NCBI RefSeq assembly: GCF_030463565.1
Contig: NC_134659.1
Location: 7,324,511-7,388,510, forward strand
Length of the DNA stretch: 64,000 nt
Reading direction: 5' to 3'
DNA from: Pelecanus crispus
Lineage: Eukaryota > Chordata > Aves > Pelecaniformes > Pelecanidae
Made by a program: the position numbers and the translations under genes
Shown: positions 57,501-64,000 of the stretch, in pieces
Layout: the number at the start of each line of letters is the position of its first letter
Numbering within the stretch: position 1 is the first letter of the stretch
Notes under the pieces: model-generated
Database searches by the model: none
What the model was told of the DNA's origin: nothing
Seen by the model: only the letters and a program-made list of their open reading frames with translations

Positions 57501-59360
57501 AGCCCAGATGTTATAAATAACCCCCAGCTCCTATAAAGGCAAGCAGAGGTGGGGCTACCCCAGCCACCGCCACCCGCTCCACCCCAGAGGTGGGTGTGTT
57601 TCCCACCGCCCCCAGCTCAGGTTCTTTTACGCCCCGTGGTAGGTTGTGACATTACAGCGACTCTTTTTTCTTTAATAGGCGCCAAGAAACCTTCGGAAAG
57701 GGCACTTTTGCTGATGGGTCATGAGACAGACACAACAGCACCGGAGGAGGGGAAGTCTTGGCACTCGGGTTTGTCACGAAGTGTGTGAGCCCATTGATTC
57801 ATCGCATTTGGTCTCCTTTCCTCTCTCATTTAGTATCATGAAAACATACATCAGCCGCATCAGCGTGACACCGTATCAAAGCCAACCGTCATATGATTCC
57901 TTCGGGGCTCCATTTGATTCACCAGATGACTGGGAACAGTTAGATCCCAGTGATCCCTCTTAACTCACCCGCTCCGGCTGACGGTTAGTGACTGAACCCC
58001 AAACCAGTCCAGGTTTATCCAAAAAGGCAGCAAACAGGCAGCATCCAAATCCCTCTGCACGCTCTGCTTTTCCCTATTGTACTTCACGAAGCTGCTGCTA
58101 CGTTTGTAAACAAAGTCGTCCAAATGCAAGCCAGGATGGGGTAAAACAAGAGCCTCTCCTCCCAAGGCAATGGTTTAGTCTGGATGTGCGTAGGTCAGGA
58201 TCTGATCTAGGGAAAATTTGATCCTCGTGACTCCGGCTCGGCTCTGGTATAACTCCAGCTTCCCTGCTCTGTGCAAGCCTGAAGTAGCAGCAGAGTCACT
58301 CCAGATTTAAACCAAACCCTTTTATTCCGATTGACTTCAGCGGAGCCGTCTCCAATTTATCCCGGAGGGCAGCTCAGACCCGCATTTTATTTCCCTTCCA
58401 AGCAGCTGAGCTACAGTCAAACCACCATCCAGGTTCCTTGACCTAGTCCCGACACCTCCAGAGAGATATTCGCAAGAAACTCTATGCCCTGCTAAGAATA
58501 ACTCGGCTGCCGTGGCATTTTGGGTTTTTTCCTACCAAGACCAGAAATAGTTGCATCAGCTCCTGACGGATTCAAACCTCAGGTGCCTCAGACACAAGGC
58601 ACGATCCAAGAAGCAGAAGGATTTCACCTTCTGGGTCCTTTACAAAGAGCTGGGACCAGATTTCTCAGCCGGTCTAAGCCCCACGTCCCCAGAACGATCC
58701 AAATCTGCACCTGGCCAAGACGCCAGCCCAAAACACGCACCTTCGGGCACATCCAGCGATGCAAGAAATGCACAGAAGGAAAGAAGGACTCCCCACACCC
58801 AATACTAAGAATTGCACGAAAGCAGGACCCCAAGCTCCATTTTTCTGCCTCACAAAACCAGCCAGCCACGTTCAGGGAGCAACGTACCCAAAAAAAAAAA
58901 AAAAAAAAAAAAAGATAAAATAAATCCCCAACACTTGGGGGGCCAGGAAGGAAACACTCCATGCAGCCGAATGCTTTCTCCTCTCCCAATGTTATTGTCA
59001 AGGTCAATCTGGAAGCTGCATTTTCACCCATCCTCAGGCAGCGGCTGGGAGGGGATGAGCCCCCCGCCAGCCCCAGCCGGGCAGCCAGTGCCGCCCCCCC
59101 GGCGGCTGCCCCCGCCTCTCCGGGGTGGCCGAAGCCATTTTTGTCCCTAAGGGTTCCCCCCAACCCTCGATGCCACCACCCTTAGGGCCACGCCTGATGC
59201 CTCCAGACTTCGGTGTCGCCCCCCCCCAGCACCTTCCCCTCCCAAAAAGGCCCCGAGAGCAGCGGTGGGGAGGGGGCAAACAAAGCAGGCAGCACCCGCT
59301 GAGGCGGGGACCCCCCCAGGAGCGGCACCCGGGGGCGGGGGGCGAAGGGAGCAGCCTTAC
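51523..59360 (-). other. presumed SLC6A17 first intron (5' UTR intron)
   Basis: 7.8 kb between the coding start exon and the candidate noncoding exon. No exon is recognisable on either strand. Two MIR-like scraps (about 56050 and 56461-56545) and a poly(A) tract at about 58890-58913 are visible. The AT-balanced stretch 57.36-58.0 kb looks less repetitive than its surroundings and could hold conserved noncoding sequence; that is only an impression. Confidence 0.5.
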
Positions 59361-59480
59361 CTGGGCGCTGCGGCGGCTGCCGGGGAGGGGGAAATTGATC
59401 CGTTCCCGCGAGAAATTGACCAGCTTCCCGGGAGAAATTGACCAGCTTCCCGGGAGAAATTGACCCGGTTGCTCCCGCCC
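59361..59480 (-). other. SLC6A17: candidate SLC6A17 5' noncoding exon (splice donor at 59361/59360)
   Basis: On the minus strand GCGCCCAG is followed by GTAAGG, a strong donor inside the only CpG-rich island upstream of SLC6A17. Human SLC6A17 also begins with a noncoding exon (recall). The 5' boundary is not visible. The proposed exon contains four copies of a 21-22 bp repeat. Confidence 0.45.
59391..59470. repeat. four-copy 21-22 bp tandem repeat near SLC6A17 promoter
   Basis: GAAATTGA recurs at 59391, 59412, 59434 and 59456, with CAGCTTCCCGGGA between the later copies. The copies are nearly identical, so the expansion is recent. Confidence 0.8.
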
Positions 59481-59561
59481 CGGTGCTGCGGGCGGGGAGG
59501 GGGCGGCGGCGGGGCCGGTACGCGGTTACCGGTGCTGCACAGGACCGGGCAGCCGCCGGGG

Positions 59562-59618
59562 AAGCAGCGGCCGGGAAAGCAGCCGGGAAAAAAGCAGCCG
59601 GGAAAAAAGCAGCCGCCG
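59562..59618. repeat. 14-bp tandem repeat (AGCAGCCGGGAAAA-like)
   Basis: Three to four copies of an AGCAGCCGGGAAA unit run into a (CCG)n stretch, inside the SLC6A17 CpG island. Confidence 0.7.
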
Positions 59619-59790
59619 CCGCCGCCTCCGCACCCCGCGGCGGGGAAGCTGCGCCGGTCCCGGTGGCTGCGCGCCGGGCGGCCGCTGTCCTCCCCCCCCC
59701 GCCCCGCCACCGCCCGGCGGATGCGCGCTGGGCTCGGCCCGGCCCCGCTCCCCTTCGCCGGAGGGGAGGTAACTCGGCTGGGCTCCGGGA

Positions 59791-59808
59791 AAAAAAAAAA
59801 AAGGATAA

Positions 59809-59840
<32 letters not shown>

Positions 59841-59857
59841 TAAAAAAAAAAAAAAAT
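59791..59857. repeat. interrupted poly(A) tracts
   Basis: Three A runs separated by GGATAAGCAATTT and TT, at the upstream edge of the SLC6A17 CpG island. Confidence 0.9.
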
Positions 59858-60864
59858 ACGGGACACGCAGCCCCTGACGCAGGCTTGAGTCACCGGGGCT
59901 GCGCGTCAAAGCTGGGGTGCCGGGCAACCCCCCCCCCCCCACCTCTCCGAGGGGGGCTTTTGCATTAAAGAAAAAAAAAAAAAAAAAACAGCGAGTCCTG
60001 GCAGGAGGGGTGAGCCCACGTTCAGCTTTGCCCACCCCGGTGCTGTGGTGTGTGGGGTGGTGGGCGCAAAACCCCCTTCGTAATGGCCCCCCCCGGGCAA
60101 AAAAAGCGGCCCCAGAGGGTGCCCCCCCGGGCGCTGCTGTGGCTCTGCCCTGGGCGAGGGGCGACGATGCGGTCACCCCTCTCCCCCAAGGATAACTCGA
60201 GATATTAGAGGGGTCGCTTTGCCTCAGACCACGCAGGGACAAAGGGAGGCAGGAGGAGCGGCGGGGACCCAAATTCCGCTCCCCGTAACGCGGGGGCAAA
60301 TCTGGAGCCTGCCCGTTGAAGGCAGCGATGCTCAGCGCTGGCCCAAAGCCCGGTGACACCCGGGGACCCCAGCCCCAGCGCTGGCATCCCCCGCCGCGCC
60401 AGGTCCCCCTCACACCAAAGCTGAGCCCAGGAGCGGCACGGGCTGGAACGAAGCTGAGCTGGGGGTGTAAACCAGCTTTGGAGGGGGAGGTATTCACACT
60501 TCTTAACCCACTTTTAATGCCGACGGTGAAATTCTGCAGGCAAAAGGGTCCCCATCCCAACAGGACACAGCGGGATACAGTGGCACCAGGTATTTTATCA
60601 AGAGGAAGGCAGACATACACGTGCACAAACAGCTCTTCAGGGCAAGCAAACCCCAAATCCAGCTTCTTAGGCTTAATTTATCACAGCCTCTGAGGCCGCT
60701 TTGATGCGGTAACGGCGGTGCAGCTAGCGGGGGGGCCAAGCACACCTGTAGGGCTCAGCCCTCCCCTTTTATTCAGCGCTGCCAAGAGTCCTGCCCTCCG
60801 AAAACGTCTAATTGGGTTAATCAGGAAAGCCAGAGGGCTGTTAGGTTGGTTTACTGGTGGGGAA

Positions 60865-60920
60865 AAGGAGTTTTTAAAGGAGTTTTTAAAGGAGTTTTTA
60901 AAGGAGTTTTTAAAGGAGTT
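60865..60920. repeat. 12-bp tandem repeat, unit GGAGTTTTTAAA
   Basis: GGAG starts recur at 60867, 60879, 60891, 60903 and 60915, giving about 4.5 perfect copies. Confidence 0.9.
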
Positions 60921-62621
60921 CATTGCTGGTTCAGCACCTGATGGAAATGATTAAGGTCTCTGGGTCCTGAAAACCCAAATTCAGCCCGCCCAAACCCCAG
61001 CAGCGTAGCCTGAACACATTTCTCCAACCAGTGTGATACTGGTACGGGGGATACTGGTACCAGTATCCAGCTCCTGGGCCTGTGAGAAACCCTGACAGGA
61101 GGAAAAATATATTTGGAAGAGAAACCCCAGAGGATTCAGACCTCCAGCCCCGAACCACGCTCCTTCCAGCTCCCGGATCTCAACGCTCATGCACGTCTCT
61201 GGCCTTTGGAGCCGTTTCCCTTTCCAGCCTATTAGGCACAAAATGATCAATTCTCCCAGGTGCTTGGGAGCTCAGCCAGCGCCTGCACCGGGATCCAGTG
61301 GCCGAGCGCAAGAACGCCGGTCGTAACTCTCCCTCCTGTCCCCCCGGGAGAAATGAGGCCACACTCCATTAAATCTGTGCCTTTACCCAGCCCAGGCAGG
61401 GGTAAGGCAGCTCGACGCGGCACTTGAAGGGGAAGAGGTGCGTCGCGCTCGTGATTTAACCCCGTCCAACATCCCCAGCATCTGCTCAGCTTATTGCGAT
61501 GTTTCCGCACATCTCACGGGGGCCGATGGACCCTGGCAGGGGCGAGGGGAGTTTGAGGCTGATGCAAAACAGCCTGGAAGAAACGGGCTGTGGGTCAAAG
61601 CCTGCCAGGGGCTCCTCTGCTTTGCTGTCAGCCTTCGTGAGCTCTCCAAAAATTTGATGCTTTCTGTGTTTTAAACGCGGCATCTTGTCGCAGTCCTTCC
61701 TGTGGGTCACGCTTTCTGCTTGATAGGAGAAGCAAACGTGGAGGGCATGGATGCAATGCCCGGGCTGGGGAGGGAAGGTGATGCTTGGAGCTGTCACAGC
61801 CGGGACACGGATGGGGGGGTGCTCTGCTCCCTCCTGGGGGGACAGGCAGGGGACGGGCAGCGCAGGTATTAACGAGCAGGGAGAGAGAAACGTGCCCCGC
61901 AGCATGTCACCTCCCCACCTCCCTGGGGACCGAGAGCCCTCCGCGGGGACGCTCCCTGCTCCGCTCCCACGCAACTGCCCGGGGGCCTGGCTGCAGTCGG
62001 GGGCCGGGGACGAAGCCGTGGGGGAGAGGGGCCAGGAGACCTCATGGGGTTTGGAGGAGCTTCAATTCAACCCCACGCAGGGTTGGCGCGAGACGGGCTC
62101 TGCCCCGGCTGCAAGGTGACGGCCACCCCGGTGCAGAGCAGCACCAGGCTCGTCACGTGCGCTGGGAAGAGCCCAGTGATGGGAGGAAGGCTCTGCTGTC
62201 TGCAGGCGTGAGAAAAACTTCCTAATTTCCAAGTTTTATTGCATCCCAGCGCTGTCCCCATGGGGAGATGGGTACAAGCTTGGGAGGGCTGGGGAAGGGG
62301 AACTGCAGAGTCCACGGCTGCAAACGCCAGCAGCGTAAAGCTCTCTGCACGCCCAGAGATTAAACAAGAGAAGATTGAGTAACATAATTAAAGGGGTCTG
62401 AAGCAAAGGGAAATCAAGCAACCTTATTAAGAGGGGCTGAACCAGCCATTCGGCTCCCCTGCCTCTGCACATCTCAGTGGGGAGCAGGGATGAGCCTACG
62501 CGAGCTGGGGAGGGGGCAGTTCCTGGGTCACGGGGGGACTCGATGACACCTTGAGGTGTCAGAACCCCTCCCCTGAGGATGTAAAGATCTCCCTTTGGCT
62601 GGCCACGCATCACCGAAGCGT

Positions 62622-62710
62622 GTTGCCAGTTGGTAAACTGAGGCACGGAAAGATCTCCAGCCACATCGGAGCTAAAAAAAGACTGGACGAGGCTGGATCC
62701 GGGCTCTGCC
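62622..62710 (+). repeat. MIR-like SINE remnant
   Basis: TTGGTAAACTGAGGCACGG followed about 35 nt later by GACTGGACGAGGCTGGATCC, consistent with a diverged MIR core and flank. Confidence 0.45.
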
Positions 62711-64000
62711 ATGTACGCCCAGGACTGAAATTCCAGGTTACGACCCAGGCTGTCACACTGCAGACAGTGCCCGCGATGGGCGCAGAAGATGCCACGGGCA
62801 GATGCAAGAAGCTCTGGCTACAGCTGCCTTTGGCTGAGGCTGAGCCAGAAACTCAGGCTCAAAAAAAAAAAAAAAAAAAAAAGAAAAAAAGAATCCCCCA
62901 AACCCAGAGAGCTCGGTACTTTTCCAACACCAGCCTGAGCAGCGGGAACAGTCTGGATTAAAGCAGAGCATGAGTAATGCCTCTCCTGGAAGAGCAGTGC
63001 CCCAGAGAGCCAGCGAAGGGCTGATACCACGGTTGAAGATAGACGCATTTCCATAAACGCTGGAGCAGCAGCCTATAAATAACCGCCTGAATTTACCGCT
63101 GCTCTCATGTGACCCTGATCCCCGCATTTTCGGCTGCCATCTGTCACCATGGAAATGGCATCACGGGGCCACCAACCATTCATTCATAGGACTGGTCCAG
63201 GGGAGGGGGCCTGGCGTGGGGGAGGCATCGCCGAGGCTTTTTAAAGAAGGAAAGTTGCAATCCGGGGAGGAAAAATACAGCGGGGAAGGTTTAGAGGGAG
63301 AGGGTGAGGGTGGAGCGGTCCTTCCCAGGAGGGATGCGGCAGAGCCTGCGTTTCCAAACATGCTGCAGCCGGGCAGGGGCACCCAGGCAGAGCTATGGGA
63401 AGGGAGGGACAGACAGACAAGCCTGGATGGCCAGAGAGCGGGGATGGACGGACATCTGCAGGGAGCAGAGAGATGAGCAAATCCCTCCTTGGCCAGTCCC
63501 TGGCAGTTTGGAGCATCACGAGGGTGCTGCCAGCGTGGGGAGATGCATTTACCACCCTGTCTCCCCCCAAATCCCTCCTGGCCGCAGGGACCACCCCTGT
63601 GCCTTTAGGAGATGGCTGCCTTAATAATTTACCTTATTGCCTCCTCCGCTGGTGAAATGGCTCCTAAGCCCGGCTTTTCCCCCCCAAAGCAGGGTGTGAA
63701 CAGGGAGGGATTAACAGGACAGTGAGCGTGGAGCTGTCGGTGCGCTCAGAAGATGATTTTCCACCTAAGCTGCCAAGCCGACCTACATTCAAGTGATAAT
63801 AATCAAAGGGGATAATGCCCTCCGGTTTCTAAATATGTATTTGCCTGCAAAGCCAGGGCCTGTCGCGGCTCATTCGAGGCCGGGCGCTGCTAACGCGGAG
63901 GGAAAGCAGCAGAGCCTGGGAAAGGCGAGCCCGGCCTGACTCAGAGCAGAGGAATTTCTGGCTCTTACGGAGCATTTTCCACCCAAGGATCCCGACTCGC

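Larger units (their letters stand above)
59040..59780 (-). promoter_or_regulatory. CpG-rich island, probable SLC6A17 promoter
   Basis: Very GC- and CpG-rich sequence with GCCGCC runs surrounds the candidate donor at 59361. No TATA box is evident. Assignment to SLC6A17 rests on position, orientation of the donor and absence of any other nearby gene. Confidence 0.5.
59781..64000. other. upstream flank of SLC6A17, no gene seen
   Basis: Contains poly(A) tracts at about 59791-59857, 59970-59988 and 62860-62889, a poly(C) run near 59929-59941, a 12-bp tandem repeat at 60865-60920 and a MIR-like remnant near 62622-62710. In mammals ALX3 and UBL4B lie on this side; no homeodomain or ubiquitin-like exon is visible here. 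Confidence 0.6.

Noticed and set aside
57531-57540. Plus-strand TATA-like CCTATAAAGG as a promoter
   Set aside because: No exon, donor or open frame of interest follows it on the plus strand; likely chance.
60000-64000. ALX3 or UBL4B exons expected upstream of SLC6A17 by mammalian synteny
   Set aside because: No homeodomain or ubiquitin-like sequence is visible in any frame; these genes, if present, lie beyond the window.

Overview
This is vertebrate nuclear DNA, almost certainly from a bird. The evidence is split genes with consensus GT-AG introns, CpG-rich promoters, CR1 LINE 3' ends, an avian-type solo ERV LTR with a target-site duplication, MIR-like remnants, and no bacterial gene organisation. 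A tRNA-Ile head fused to a CR1 tail at 45.9-46.1 kb matches the layout I know for the passerine SINE TguSINE1. A passerine host is therefore plausible but not proven.

Two genes, both on the minus strand, carry essentially all recognisable coding sequence. SLC6A17 (vesicular neutral amino-acid transporter NTT4/XT1) has 11 coding exons from 51400 down to 39759. They assemble to exactly 2184 nt, or 727 codons plus stop, with compatible phases at every junction. A long 3' UTR probably ends near 35.6 kb, and a candidate 5' noncoding exon and CpG island lie near 59.4 kb. KCNC4 (voltage-gated potassium channel Kv3.4) has four coding exons: 28333-28983, 22556-23492, 20789-20974 and a small terminal exon at 7825-7886 found by splice phase and tail sequence. 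They total 1836 nt, or 611 codons plus stop. The order and shared strand (SLC6A17 then KCNC4) match human 1p13.3.

Layout by coordinate: 1-6.66 kb is the 3' flank of KCNC4 (one CR1 fragment, MIR-like scraps, no gene seen). 6.67-7.82 kb is the KCNC4 3' UTR, with a minisatellite starting just after the stop codon. 7.9-20.8 kb is KCNC4 intron 3, with a CR1 copy at 9.7-10.2 kb. 20.8-29.0 kb holds KCNC4 exons 3 to 1. 29.0-30.3 kb is its GC-rich promoter and 5' UTR, with a G-run tandem repeat, a CGG repeat and a TATA box. 30.3-35.6 kb is intergenic and contains a 13-copy 73/60-bp minisatellite. 35.6-51.5 kb is SLC6A17. 51.5-59.4 kb is its presumed first intron, and 59.4-64 kb its promoter and upstream flank.

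Both genes act in neurons: one loads synaptic vesicles with neutral amino acids, the other gives fast repolarisation and A-type inactivation in rapidly firing cells. I found no bacterial-style system, CRISPR array or novel multigene system. The most interesting non-gene signals are the minisatellites, the G-tract/CGG-rich KCNC4 leader, the duplicated branch-point segment before KCNC4 exon 2, the intronic solo LTR and the tRNA-CR1 SINE.
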